Positions 1 to 10,165 of a DNA stretch of 64,000 nucleotides are shown here, piece by piece. The notes below the pieces were generated by a model, which was not told where the DNA came from, did no database searches, and saw nothing but the letters and a program-made list of their open reading frames with translations. The first letter of the stretch is position 1. Each line of letters opens with the position of its first letter. The stretch is taken from positions 12,462,001 through 12,526,000 of the forward strand of contig NC_048538.1 in NCBI RefSeq assembly GCF_902806685.2. Direction: 5' to 3'. This stretch comes from Maniola hyperantus. Lineage: Eukaryota; Arthropoda; Insecta; Lepidoptera; Nymphalidae. Both the position numbers and the translations under genes were made by a program.

Positions 1-449
1 GATGTATTAACTATTTAGTCAGTCGATATAACTGACTGGGTTATTCCTGGTTTACTTACTAGGTAGACATAACGTTACAAAGGTGCTACCAAAAAAGTTC
101 ATACCAAATATTTTTAAATTTTCCATGTAGACTCGTAGAGTTGTGGCAGAGTTCGCAACACTGCACTTTTTAATTAATTTGTAATTGACTTTTGCGATGT
201 TGTTCGACACTTTTGTCGGTGAAACTATCTACATTGACGGTGAGCTTTTATATAAACACTAGTGAATATAATGAAATGAACTATAAAACTTTTTAAACCA
301 ATAATAGTAGGTAATATAATCGAACTGACACCACATTAGTATTTAGTAGCAGCTGCTAACAAACAGATAAAATCAGTAGGTAGGCCACCTTTAAGACAGG
401 CTATTGGGCATATGACTGGGTGCCCTGCGTGCCCGACAACCTTTGCCAC
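1..449. other. AT-rich intergenic stretch, nothing recognised
   Basis: No open reading frame with protein-like composition, no tRNA-like boxes and no inverted repeat was seen here. Confidence 0.5.
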
Positions 450-724
450 GACCTCCCTGGCGCAGTGGTAAGCGCTGTGGTCTTATTAGTGGGAGGTCCC
501 GGGTTCGATTCGCTTCGGGAAGCTTCTGCCGTGGCTAGTTACCACCCTACCGGCAAACCCGTGCCGCCAACCGATTTAGCGTTCTGGTACGATGTCGTGT
601 AGAAACCAAATGGTTTATTAAAAACTGCCACACCCCTTCCAGGTCAGCCCGTTTCCATCTTAGACTGCATCGTCACTTACCACTACGTGAGATTGCAGTC
701 AAGGGCTAATTTGTAAAAAAAAAC
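450..724 (+). repeat. tRNA-derived SINE, family A (full copy)
   Basis: The 5' head carries a pol III A-box-like TGGCGCAGTGG and a B-box-like GGTTCGATT near 502-510, as in a tRNA. The body runs through GTGGCTAGTTACCACCCT and ends in an A-rich tail near 715-724. The same body recurs at 21521-21754 and the head at 32799-32850, which shows it is dispersed. The small ORF that crosses it is not a gene. Confidence 0.8.
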
Positions 725-1005
725 ACGAACGAGGAGCTGCACAAGTGCACAAGTGCTACCGACCGAGCTATCGCGGTTGCGGCTTTTTGTGCTGCCCGTG
801 TTTGAGGTGACCGTCGACTCGAGAAGAATAGGATTATTATTTATATTGCACCCGTGAGAAGCCGGGGCGGGTCACTAGTTTTTAATAAACGTTTCACATA
901 CGTTGACAATTTTCCCGTACCCGATGACCCGTGTAGCTGTTATTCTAGCCCGCTAGCGCGTGAAAGCCTCGGCGCTCGTCGCACTATAGCAGGGTTCATT
1001 CAGTT

Positions 1006-1386
1006 GACCAGTCATAAACAGTGCAGTACCATATTTATTTCGAACTTGCTGACTTGCCCTGGTTTCGTATGGTTGGTCTTACTCGTTCTATGGACTTATG
1101 TGACTATCTGACTATCCCATATTATCAGAGGCGTCTCTAGCCCTTGTGGCGCCCGTGTGCAACCAGTACCCTGGCGCCCTCTAGTCTAGAGTAGGAGCAG
1201 GGTCAAAATGGAATACTAACATATATTTTCAAACGGAAATGCGGATGCAAATGGTGCAATTTTAAATGATGACGGCGTCGGCCATACCACGAGCGGTGAC
1301 CAGTCATAAACAGTGCACTACCATAATTATCGCTCGGCTGACTTGCCCTAGTGCCGTATTGTTGGTCTTACTCGTTCTATTGACTA
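1006..1386. repeat. Pair of direct repeats (about 90 bp each)
   Basis: Positions 1006-1095 and 1299-1386 share GACCAGTCATAAACAGTGCA, then CTGACTTGCCCT and TTGGTCTTACTCGTTCTAT in the same order. They are similar but not identical, so the duplication is not fresh. The family was not recognised. Confidence 0.7.
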
Positions 1387-1438
1387 ATGTTATTTGTATA
1401 ATATGCGAGTAAGTAGCGTATACACAGTGAAATTGTGG

Positions 1439-1726
1439 TTTTAGAGCCGTGGCTAAGTGAATTGCCTTAAGCAGTAGGTACTATCAACTATACACTTTTG
1501 AGAAACAGCACATTTTTGGATTAAAAAAAAATCTTGATACAAACTTGATCTGTGTAAAACATTAGATAGCGCCATGTCACATAGCGCTCGGAATTTTTTC
1601 CAAACAATAAGTAAATTCTCGATACAATTTCTTTATTCTAAGACTAGGGTCTATATACCTACTTAAATGGTCGAAATGGATAGTAGGTACTGCTTAAGAC
1701 AATTTCTCTTAACCACGGCTCTAAAA
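1439..1726. repeat. MITE-like foldback element
   Basis: The arm at 1439-1485, beginning TTTTAGAGCCGTGG, is matched in reverse complement by 1679-1726, ending CCACGGCTCTAAAA. The arms are about 47 bp with several mismatches and the interior is AT-rich and non-coding. A weaker match may extend the element outward by about 15 bp on each side. Confidence 0.7.
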
Positions 1727-1744
1727 TCACTAAAATTTCACCTT

Positions 1745-2888
1745 TTTCGTAAAATGTTCTTAATTATCGTAAAATACCGCACCAAGAAGTTATTAAAAGT
1801 TAGGTTTACCTACTATTATACCTAAGTTAATTGCACCCGCACACAAGTTGTGTCATCATTATCAACATGGAAATTTGGGAACCACTACAAGTAATCCAAA
1901 ACTTATTGTTAATTTAAAGTCAAAACCATTTATTCAAATTGCACTAATATTTAGTGTCCATGTCCTGATATTATTTTATTCACGCATGGTAACTCTAGGT
2001 AAGGATGAAGAACGGGAAAATTGAATTGGAAGCAAATATTTTTTTAATAAGAACCGAAGGAAAGTGACAAATTAAATGAACGAAACAAAAATATTATCCG
2101 GAATTGAATGTGATGATAACTTTCCTAAGGAAAATATTTTTTCCTCTGAGAATTATTTCAAGTACTTAGGTGTCTAACATAACAATAGGTACATTTCTCA
2201 GAATTTAGATAGTTACGTCGGTTGTTTACAAATCTCTGAGTAAATCAACAGATCTACAAGTAGCGCGATCCTATTTCGCTAGGAGAGGAAGGAACGTTGC
2301 GAAATGGATAGTGAGTAAGTAGGTAGGAACTTATATGTAGGTAATTTGAAATTGTACTGTTTGACATTATAAATTATACGAGTATAATTAAGTGACTAAA
2401 GTTTTCGATTTTAATTATAAATGTTAATACTAGTATGTTAATATTAATTTCAAGCTAAATATTTGCACACTGTCGGTGACAGTCAATTGTGTAAGGGACT
2501 GTTGTGTTATTGTTAACTTGTTATGCCCACAATTTTGCAAATAAAACATTTATTTATTATTTATTTATTTATTATTTATTTATCTGTCCCGGCTTTACTC
2601 ACGTGTTTAGTCAACGTTAGCCCGACTAGTTTCGAACCCATCCGGGGTCCTTTTTCAAGAGAGTCAGTTCGCGCACGCGTCGCGATTGTGACTGCGAGCT
2701 GCGCGTGCCGCTGCCCGTAGAGCCCGTTGTGAGGGTGGCTGAGGTAGGACAGATATTATATATAATGGAAATCACTCACGATAGTTTAAACGCTAAGGTA
2801 GGAACTTCTTCTAGATCTATCAATTGAGGCTTTAACATGGGTTAGAGATTTGTGTACCTACCTACAGCTAAACATAATATTGTTTTTG
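1745..2888. other. Intergenic stretch with (TTTA)n microsatellite
   Basis: Mostly AT-rich unique-looking sequence with no supportable gene. A TTTA/TTAT microsatellite lies at about 2542-2583. The short ORF over the microsatellite is not credible as coding. Confidence 0.5.
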
Positions 2889-2889
2889 A

Positions 2890-3110
2890 CTTCGCGTGGA
2901 CTGCACAAAGTTCAAACCCCTATTTTAACCCCTTAGGGGTTGAATTTTCAAAAATCCTTTTTTAGCGGATGCCTACGTCGCGTCATAATAACTATCTGCA
3001 TATCAAATTTCAGCCCGATTCGTACTACGGTTTGAACTCAGCGTTGATAGATTAGTCACTCAGTCAGTTAGTCGGCCAGTCAGTCAGCTTTTCCGTATGT
3101 AGCCTACCTA
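2890..3110 (-). mobile_element. Helitron-like short element, type 2 (partial)
   Basis: Shares ACTTCGCGTGGACT, the CCCCTTAGGGGTTGAATTTT block, AGCGGATGCCTACGTC and a CAGTCAGTC tract with the copies at 16388-16627, 33926-34156 and 37553-37767. The CTAGCTTATGCTCG end is missing or diverged. The Helitron assignment is from family resemblance only. Confidence 0.6.
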
Positions 3111-3436
3111 TAAATTTGCTTTTTGTTTATAATATACAGGAAACCCCAGTTTGAAGAACCCTCAAACAACATTATCTTGTTGTTAATGATAATATCAACA
3201 TTAAAATATATGTAGGTAGTACTTACACGTAGAAAAAACCTTTTTTAAATATTCACGAAACTTTGAAAGGCACCGGGTAAAGTTTATTTATTTACCCGTT
3301 TTCAATTTACTTATATCTACGGGCATCAGAGGAAATTTAAAATTCATAAATGCGTCGTATAAATAAGAACTCTCATTTACGATTTAAGGTGATCGTATTC
3401 AAAGAGCCACAAATGCGTGTGGCACAGGTAGTGTCT

Positions 3437-3545
3437 GACCGAACTTTCGGCTTCGGCTTTGGCTTCGACCAAAAAAAACAACCTTCGGCCAAATCTTCGA
3501 AACTTTGGGCGAAGCCGAAGCTTTCTAGCAAGCGCCAAAATTGAA
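3437..3545. repeat. TTCGGC-rich low-complexity tract
   Basis: Irregular repetition of TTCGGCTTTGG-like units on the plus strand. ORFs on both strands here are by-products of the repeat. Confidence 0.6.
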
Positions 3546-3784
3546 AGAACTGTTCAAAAACCAATGGGAACCAATGGGAGCCCACTGGGAGAGACGACGC
3601 GCGTCACAGCTCGTCACACGATGACAAGACGTCAGGGGTCACAAGCATAACGTAGTAAAGTTAATAAAATAATATTAACTTTTAGCCAATCTTGAACTGA
3701 ATTTTGTAGGGTTATTAAACCTTCAGCTTGGGCTGAAGGTTGTGGTGATAGCCAGTTATCGGCTTCAGCTACTGCAGCCAGCAA

Positions 3785-4178
3785 AAACCGGCCAAGTGCG
3801 AGTCAGGCTCGCGCAACGAGGGTTCCGTACTATATTCGTATTTTTTCGATATTTTGCACGATAATTCAAAAACTATGATGCATAAAAATAAAAAATAAAC
3901 TGTTTTAAAATGCACAGATGAAGACCTTTCATATGATACGCCACTTGATATAGTTATCTTATTTTGAAAATTGAAAATACTAATTATTAGTTCATGACCA
4001 CAATTTAATTTTTTTTGTGTGATGTAACCACAAATTCACGGTTTTCAGATTTTTCCCAAATGTCAGCTATAAGATCTACCTACTGTATAGGTAGGTTTCT
4101 TGACAGACCGACAGACATACAGACAATAGAGTGATCCTATAAGGGTTCCGTTTTTCCTTTTGAGGTACGGAACCCTAA
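3785..4178 (+). repeat. AACCGGCCAAGTGCGAGTC repeat (full copy)
   Basis: Starts AAAACCGGCCAAGTGCGAGT and GGGTTCCGTAC, and ends GAGGTACGGAACCCTAA, so the ends form a short inverted repeat built on GGTTCCGTACC. An internal GACAGACCGACAGAC tract is present. Related copies are at 15871-16145, 23188-23618 and, inverted, 30170-30865. It is non-coding; the class is uncertain. Confidence 0.75.
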
Positions 4179-4605
4179 AAAGCAAGCGGTCAGACACTAA
4201 CACTCACACCGGTAATGCAGACTTACGCTAAAGAAAGTTTGTAAGTAATCAAAACCTTACAACATTCAGTTTCCACCAAACAACTCCTCAACGTTTCGTA
4301 CAGACACTCGAGGCAAATTGAATTGGGCCAGTGAAATAGGGTCCGTTAGTGGAAATAAACGTAGGAATTTTCGGGAAGAGTGAGATCATTTTGAACGATT
4401 CGTTTGATGTCAAAGTGATGCGATCAACATTATCAGCTTCCCTGTCTCAATAATACGTACTATGGCGTGATTGCTAAAACCGAGAATTTAAGTGCAATTT
4501 TGTAAGCCAATAGGCATGTGGAATTGCCATCTATGCTTCAAAGATTCCTGGTATATTGAGTTGGCCACACGCTCGTGGAAATATAATATATAATAATTAT
4601 TATAA

Positions 4606-4845
4606 ACTAGATGATGTCCGCGACTACGTCAGCGTGGATTTAGATTTTAAAAAATCCCGTGGGAACTCTTTAATTTTCCGGGATCAAAAGTAGCCCATGT
4701 CCTTCCCCGGGATGCAAGCTATCTCTATACCAAAGTTCATTAAAATTGGTTAAACGGATAGGCCGTGAAAAGCTTGCAGACAGACAGACAGACGGACAGA
4801 CAGACAGACAGACACATTTCGCATTTACTTATAATATTAGTTTAG
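4606..4845 (-). mobile_element. Helitron-like short element, type 1 (Lep1-like)
   Basis: Reads ACTAGATGATGTCCGCGACT at one end and CATTTACTTATAATATTAG at the other, with CCCGTGGGAACTCTTT, CAAGCTATCTC and a CAGACAGACAGA tract between. The CTAG end and the microsatellite-like inner tract fit the non-autonomous Helitron-like repeats known from Lepidoptera (Lep1 group). Assignment is from recognition only. Confidence 0.65.
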
Positions 4846-4867
4846 ATTTGCTTCGAAATAATAGCTA

Positions 4868-5108
4868 GCCGTAATAGCCCAGTGGTAAAGACGTCTGCCT
4901 CCTAACCGGGAGGTCGGGGTTTGATCCGAGACACGCACCTCTATCCTTTCGAAGTTATGTGGATTTTAAGCAATAAAATATCACTAGCTTTAACGGTGAA
5001 GGAAAACATCGTGAGGAAACCTGCATGTCTGGGAGTTCTCCATATGCCTCTGCCAATTAGCACTTGGCCCGCGTGGTGGACTATGGCCAAACCCTTTTCA
5101 TTCTGATG
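4868..5108 (+). repeat. tRNA-derived SINE, family B
   Basis: Begins with a tRNA-like head (TAGCCCAGTGGTAAAGACG, then GGGGTTTGATCC). It continues with the typical body GGTGAAGGAAAACATCGTGA and GAAACCTGCATG. Other copies or parts are at 6048-6158 (-), 6597-6750, 20913-21018 (-), 21190-21479 (-), 38587-38851 (-) and 61480-61765. Confidence 0.8.
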
Positions 5109-5333
5109 AATTTAACTTTCATGACTATTCGGAACCCTATACATTGTGGGTTCTGTTACTTCTGAGTTCTGATAAGCGCCTGAACAGACCAGTTTCTAAT
5201 TACTAGGTAAGTATCCGGTGTCGCTTTGACATTAACTTTTGCCTGCTTCGAACAGCGCGACAAAGTGAAACTATGTAATTGTAAACTTCGAACTTGAGTT
5301 GTACGGCTTCTACTACCTACTAGGTACCTAGGT

Positions 5334-5812
5334 ACAGTGCGCGACAGGTCGAAATAACAATGAGGAGGTTTCCAGACAACGTTTGAGATAATTTTCATAG
5401 CTGTCGCTGAATACTTCCACCAGTAAAGATGAAAAATAATACCTATATCTATATGATCTATGCTTTAAATTTTTAAATTTAAATCGGATGCGAAATTAAT
5501 TAATTACTTCTATTATAGTTCACAGATTTTGTAGGGAAAATTGCAGTGCACGCTAGTGGCACGCTAGCTCCAACTCTTCATCTATGTCATTAATTGACAC
5601 GAGCATAGATCATATAGATATAGGTATTATTTTTCATCTTTAGTGGTGGAAGTATTCAGCCTCACCTATGAAAATTATCTCGATCGTTGCCTGGAAACCT
5701 CCTCATTGGGGAGGGAACGCCACGCACACCCGCACAGCTTCCGCGCTAGCCTGGTGCGGGCGAGCGCGGGTGACGTATGCGCTATACCTACGGACTATAC
5801 CTACCTACCTAT
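5334..5812. repeat. GC-rich palindromic MITE, family P, split by a nested foldback
   Basis: The left end GCGCGACAGGTCGAAATAAC (from about 5337) and the interior GGGAGGGAACGCCACGCACA (from about 5709) belong to the family seen intact at 21861-22023 and elsewhere. The piece between them, 5358-5708, is an unrelated inverted repeat, so this copy looks interrupted by a later insertion. The right terminal repeat is decayed. Confidence 0.6.
5358..5708. repeat. Long inverted repeat (106-bp arms) nested in a MITE
   Basis: Arms at 5358-5463 and 5603-5708 are reverse complements with about 7 mismatches in 106 bp, around a 139-bp spacer (5464-5602). They begin CAATGAGGAGGTTTCC and end GGAAACCTCCTCATTG. 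The arms contain no coding sequence. A transcript would fold into a long hairpin. Confidence 0.85.
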
Positions 5813-5831
5813 TGTATATTAATGTAGATTG

Positions 5832-5995
5832 TAGAGCCAACGAGAGATTGCGTTTTTGACGTTTGGAAGCCAGATATCAAAGTTATGTGTGCAAGAGGCT
5901 CAGAATAACCACGGCAAGAGGGCACACGATATTATTTTGTAGGTATATAATATGTAACTGACAAATGTCAAAAACGCAATTTCTCGTTGACTCTA
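5832..5995. repeat. MITE-like foldback element (164 bp)
   Basis: TAGAGCCAACGAGAGATTGC at the left is matched by the reverse complement of the right end, which finishes CTCGTTGACTCTA. The arms are about 28 bp with 2-3 mismatches. Confidence 0.75.
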
Positions 5996-6047
5996 TAGCG
6001 CGTAAAATTTAACTCTTCCCGCGCCATTTTAACTGTTTGTGTCTTTT

Positions 6048-6158
6048 ACTGCTTAAACCGCACAAATTCTGAAAAGTAAGAGGTGCGTGCCAGGTATAGG
6101 TATCGAACCCCCGACCCACGAGAAGGCCAATGTCTTAACCGCTGCGCTATTACCGCTC
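6048..6158 (-). repeat. SINE family B, 5' head fragment
   Basis: Reverse-strand tRNA-like head: AGGTGCGTGCC, then TATCGAACCCCCGACCC (B box on the minus strand) and a diverged A box near 6140-6155. Confidence 0.7.
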
Positions 6159-6596
6159 GATCACCTATCGATGACATTCAGATACTTAAGTAGGGATTAC
6201 TATGACGTAATATCCTGGAGCCTGCAGCCTGTAGTATACCTACCTACTTATTAATATTATTATACCTACCTATGTTATTCACAAAGCCTTTGATTGCAAT
6301 TAGCGTTAAACTCGTTGCGATCTCGTATATGCTTTCAAATGGGCGGCTTGTTTATTGACGTCACCGGATATTAAATTAATTACTTCGTAATGCTCATCGT
6401 GATCGGGGATTCTACAAAGGGAACTGCGGTATCACATAAGTACAATCTAGGTGTACCTATATTTTTAAAACTCAATTTTGTTCCTCCTTACCCTACCGTA
6501 CTCTCTATTGATCTCTGCACACAATAGAATAGGTAGGTAGTAAGTATGAAACAAATTATCTAATATTAAAATAGGTGCACACTTAATATAAATTTC

Positions 6597-6750
6597 ATTA
6601 TCGGTGAAGAAAACCATCGTGAGATAACCTGCATGCAAGAGAGTTCTCCATAATGTTCTCAAAACCCTTCGCATTCGGAGAGGGAACCTGTGCTGTTCTC
6701 AGTAGTGTACCGGCGATCGGTTGATCATGTTATTGATGGTAAAGCTCTGC
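6597..6750 (+). repeat. SINE family B, 3' body fragment
   Basis: Carries GGTGAAGAAAACCATCGTGA, AGAGTTCTCCATAATG and ACCGGCGATCGGTTGATCAT, the 3' half of family B without the tRNA-like head. Confidence 0.7.
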
Positions 6751-6978
6751 TTACTTTCCAATAGGCTGCAGTAAGGCTATCTTACTTTTTATTTGCTATA
6801 GGTAAAATTGACGAACAAAAAGGTCATTGAATGCGTAACGAGGAAAAAAAATCCGCTACCCCTAAAGGCATTATGAATTAAATTTAAAATAAGTAATTTA
6901 AAACCTTTCTCGTAACATAAAAAGCCTAACCCATTCTGTCCAAATATTTGCACATCGTTTTATCGTCAGTCCTCATTA

Positions 6979-6991
6979 AAAAGGGACTATT
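6979..6991. repeat. Target-site duplication, left copy
   Basis: AAAAGGGACTATT, identical to 11478-11490 on the other side of the Jockey-type element. Confidence 0.85.
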
Positions 6992-7447
6992 GATTTTTTT
7001 GATTGATTTTTAAATGTCATTTATTTTTATAATAATTACAAAGAAAGTTATGCAACAGTTTTTCAAGATAACTTATTGCTAACAACAGTATTAAATATTT
7101 GTTTGTACAGGCTAAACACCTTTATAAACATATACCTACATCTACATACGTAGTGTACAGACAATTAGATCCTAATTTACCTATCGCTAACATAATATTA
7201 TCATAATGTGCATTATATTTGAGCTATAACACACAGATACTAAACTAACTAATTATAACAATATTCGGAGTAAGCTATTATGTCTAACTACTACGAAAAA
7301 CAATAATTTTAATTTAAAAAAAGAGTACAAACACGACGCCAAAAGCATTAAATTTTTACTTATTATTTACAAGCCGGGTAGGTAGAAAAACTGAGCTACA
7401 GAATCGGCAACGCGCTGCGTTAACCGGTCGCTTGTACTGACACACTG

Positions 7448-10165
7448 TTATGAGTCACCGAGGAAATAGTGATGGGGCAGTCTATACCTGTTGTATGTAT
7501 CGGCAAACGATAACGTGCCGAGTCTACTTCTGCCGATTGATGAAATCAACATATTTGGATGAGTAGGGTTTTTACGTATATAAAAATTGTGGGATAACTT
7601 AAAAATATAATCTTTTAGAAAAGGGTATTTTATACTATTATGTAATTTTTTGAGATTAGTTCGGAAAGGTGTATTATATGCTATTTTAATAGCTTTATTT
7701 TGTATTACCTGTAGTTTAGCATATTTACTGTCGGTGATGCTACACCAGACGGGAGCTGCGTAAGTTATACAGGGTCTCACTAAAGTGGAATAAACTCTCA
7801 ACTTTGTGCAAGAACTTAATTTAGACTTACGGTTGAGTATTGGTCGTAATGCGTTAATAGCTTTAGCTCCTTTAAGAATTAGACTGTCAATATTTTTGCA
7901 CCAATTTACTTTATCGTCGATTATTGTACCAAGGTATTTAACTTGACGGCTCCAAGGTATAGAGTAATTATCTATTTTAATTGTGGATGTGGGAACCGAG
8001 CGTTTTCTAGTAAACATTATACTTTCTGTTTTATTAGAATTTAGTTTTAGCTTCCACTTCGTAAAAAAGCTATTCAATAACTCCAAGGAAAGTTGTAAAC
8101 GTGCGATTACAAGATCGCAGTCCTCAGAGGTAGTATACGAGGCTGTGTCGTCAGCATATATGGCGAGATGTGTGTGCGGTTGTTTAGGGATATCATTTAT
8201 GAAAAGTGTGAAGAGATATGGACCCAAAATGGAACCTTGCGGCACACCAGCTGGTGTAAGTTGAGATGATGATTTACAATCGCCTATATGTACAGAAAAA
8301 GAGCGATTGACCAAATATGACTGGGCTAACTTAACAAGAGATAAGGGAACGTTGTTAACTATTAATTTATGCAATAGGCCCTCAATCCATACCGAGTCAA
8401 AGGCCTTTTCTATATCTAGCAGAACCATGCCAGTGCACTTTCCTTGATTCATACCATGAACTACATGCTCAGCTACCCTAGCTAACTGCTGCGTGGTCGA
8501 ATGAGTCCGACGGAAGCCAAATTGCTCGGATATAAGTAAGTGATTAGTAGCTATCTGAAGGCGTATCAGAATGATGGATTCGAACAATTTACCCAGACTA
8601 GGCAAAAGGCTGATGGGTCGATAACTAGAAGGAGAAGATGCATCTTTTCCTGGTTTTTTAATTGCTATCATTTTTGCAATTTTCCAGGAGGACGGATAGT
8701 ACCCTAGCATTAAACATCCGTTAAATATTTTAGTTAGTAGGACTAAACATTTTTGCGACATGTTCTTAAGTAAACAGTTGGTTAATCCATCAATACCAGG
8801 GGCCTTACGTGATTTAAGTTTATTCAGTAGTTTGCGTATCTGACTCGGTCTAACAGGTTTATCAAGTTTACCTATATTGAAATATTGGAGTTCTGTGATT
8901 GATTCACCAACTGATCGTTCAGTTTCAGGATCACTTATCCAGTGTTTTGTGAGGTTCATGTTATTAAGAAATGCCTCTGCCAACACATCACATTGTTCTT
9001 GAGTTGATGAGGTGAAAGTACCGTCACTAACTTTAAGTGGTGGGATTGTATTCGGTTTAGGATTTAAGGATTTAACTAGTCGCCACAAGTCAGAAGAAGG
9101 ATTGTCAACTTTAGCTAATTTATTGTCCCATATTCTATCGTTAAATTTTTGTATTTCTTGATCAATTTTGTATTTTAAACTATTAAATTTGGTAAGGAGC
9201 GATCTCTTCATACATAAGTTTTGTTCTTTAAGGGAAGCTCTACGGTAGGCATTCTTAATTTTAATTATTTTCTTGATACGACGAGGTAGCTTGATTTTAC
9301 TATCTACACATATCACGGGGACACTATAATCCCGGGCATCGGCGAGAATATTTGATAAATGTTCAATATTACTATCTATTGCACTTACTGATTTAAGAGG
9401 AGGTAAGTCTAAGGTAATGTTTTGATCCAGATACTTCCTGAATTTAACCCAATCAGCTTTATTATAATTATATGTTTTAAAAGATTTACGAGCGAATGTA
9501 CCACTAACATTGAAAAATATAGGAAGATGGTTCGAGGATAGACAGGTTATGGCTTCCATGTCTGTGATGCCATGGACACCATTTGCCACGACTACATCGG
9601 GTGTTGAAGGCGTACGTGAACTGTCGTAGTGGATTAATGTGGGTGTGCTAGGAGCAAATACATCATATTCATTAGTAATCATATGGTTAAATAAAATTTT
9701 GCCATGTAAATTAGCGACGGAACAGTTCCAGTAGGGATGCTTAGTATTAAGATCCCCCATAAGAACCATCGAAGGGAACGTGCTGGTAATGATATCTAGA
9801 TCACTGCACAACAGTGGAAGATTCGGAGATTGGTAAGCAGCTATAAAAGTCACAGTCTTACCGGACACACATAATTGTATTCCTGTACACTCTAAGTTAT
9901 GCGTTCGAGGCATTAAAACGGGAACATGGGAAATATCGGCCCTAATTAAAATAGCTACCCCTTGCCCACGGCCCTCAGCTAACTTGTCCTGTCTGTAACA
10001 GTAAAACCCAGGTGTTTTAAGGCTAACATTAGGAGATATTCTGGTCTCGCACAAGGCGATGATATCAATGTCGAGGGCGCTTACCAGATCCTGTAGCTCA
10101 GTAAACTTTTTACGGATGCCGTCGGCGTTCCAGACTAATACACGTAAATTTACGGAATCATACAT
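7448..10165 (-). CDS. Jockey-type ORF2: APE endonuclease and reverse transcriptase
   Basis: 905 aa, starting at an ATG (10165-10163) that overlaps the ORF1 stop. Residues 8-220 form an AP-type endonuclease that nicks the target: N13 in VWNADG, E40 in LCETRIS, GDLN at 137-140 and D190. The usual S-D-H near the end reads S211-N212-H213, a possible active-site change. Reverse transcriptase covers about 490-760, with LDIEKAFDSV (583-592), the QGSILGP motif (643-649) and the catalytic YADD at 670-673. About 900 aa is normal for this family. No frameshift or stop is seen. It should work in target-primed reverse transcription with the ORF1 product on the same RNA. Confidence 0.95.
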   Translation of the reverse strand: MYDSVNLRVLVWNADGIRKKFTELQDLVSALDIDIIALCETRISPNVSLKTPGFYCYRQDKLAEGRGQGVAILIRADISHVPVLMPRTHNLECTGIQLCVSGKTVTFIAAYQSPNLPLLCSDLDIITSTFPSMVLMGDLNTKHPYWNCSVANLHGKILFNHMITNEYDVFAPSTPTLIHYDSSRTPSTPDVVVANGVHGITDMEAITCLSSNHLPIFFNVSGTFARKSFKTYNYNKADWVKFRKYLDQNITLDLPPLKSVSAIDSNIEHLSNILADARDYSVPVICVDSKIKLPRRIKKIIKIKNAYRRASLKEQNLCMKRSLLTKFNSLKYKIDQEIQKFNDRIWDNKLAKVDNPSSDLWRLVKSLNPKPNTIPPLKVSDGTFTSSTQEQCDVLAEAFLNNMNLTKHWISDPETERSVGESITELQYFNIGKLDKPVRPSQIRKLLNKLKSRKAPGIDGLTNCLLKNMSQKCLVLLTKIFNGCLMLGYYPSSWKIAKMIAIKKPGKDASSPSSYRPISLLPSLGKLFESIILIRLQIATNHLLISEQFGFRRTHSTTQQLARVAEHVVHGMNQGKCTGMVLLDIEKAFDSVWIEGLLHKLIVNNVPLSLVKLAQSYLVNRSFSVHIGDCKSSSQLTPAGVPQGSILGPYLFTLFINDIPKQPHTHLAIYADDTASYTTSEDCDLVIARLQLSLELLNSFFTKWKLKLNSNKTESIMFTRKRSVPTSTIKIDNYSIPWSRQVKYLGTIIDDKVNWCKNIDSLILKGAKAINALRPILNRKSKLSSCTKLRVYSTLVRPCITYAAPVWCSITDSKYAKLQVIQNKAIKIAYNTPFRTNLKKLHNSIKYPFLKDYIFKLSHNFYIRKNPTHPNMLISSIGRSRLGTLSFADTYNRYRLPHHYFLGDS

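Noticed and set aside
420..602. 60-codon ORF
   Set aside because: It crosses SINE family A and starts at GTG; the same words recur at 21521-21754, so it is repeat sequence.
4780..4815. CAGACAGACAGA tracts as possible CRISPR-like or satellite arrays
   Set aside because: They are internal tracts of Helitron-like elements, with no spacers.
4868..4940. tRNA gene
   Set aside because: tRNA-like boxes are present here and at 450, 13711, 24096 and 34400, but each continues into a SINE or foldback body and no full cloverleaf with acceptor pairing was found.
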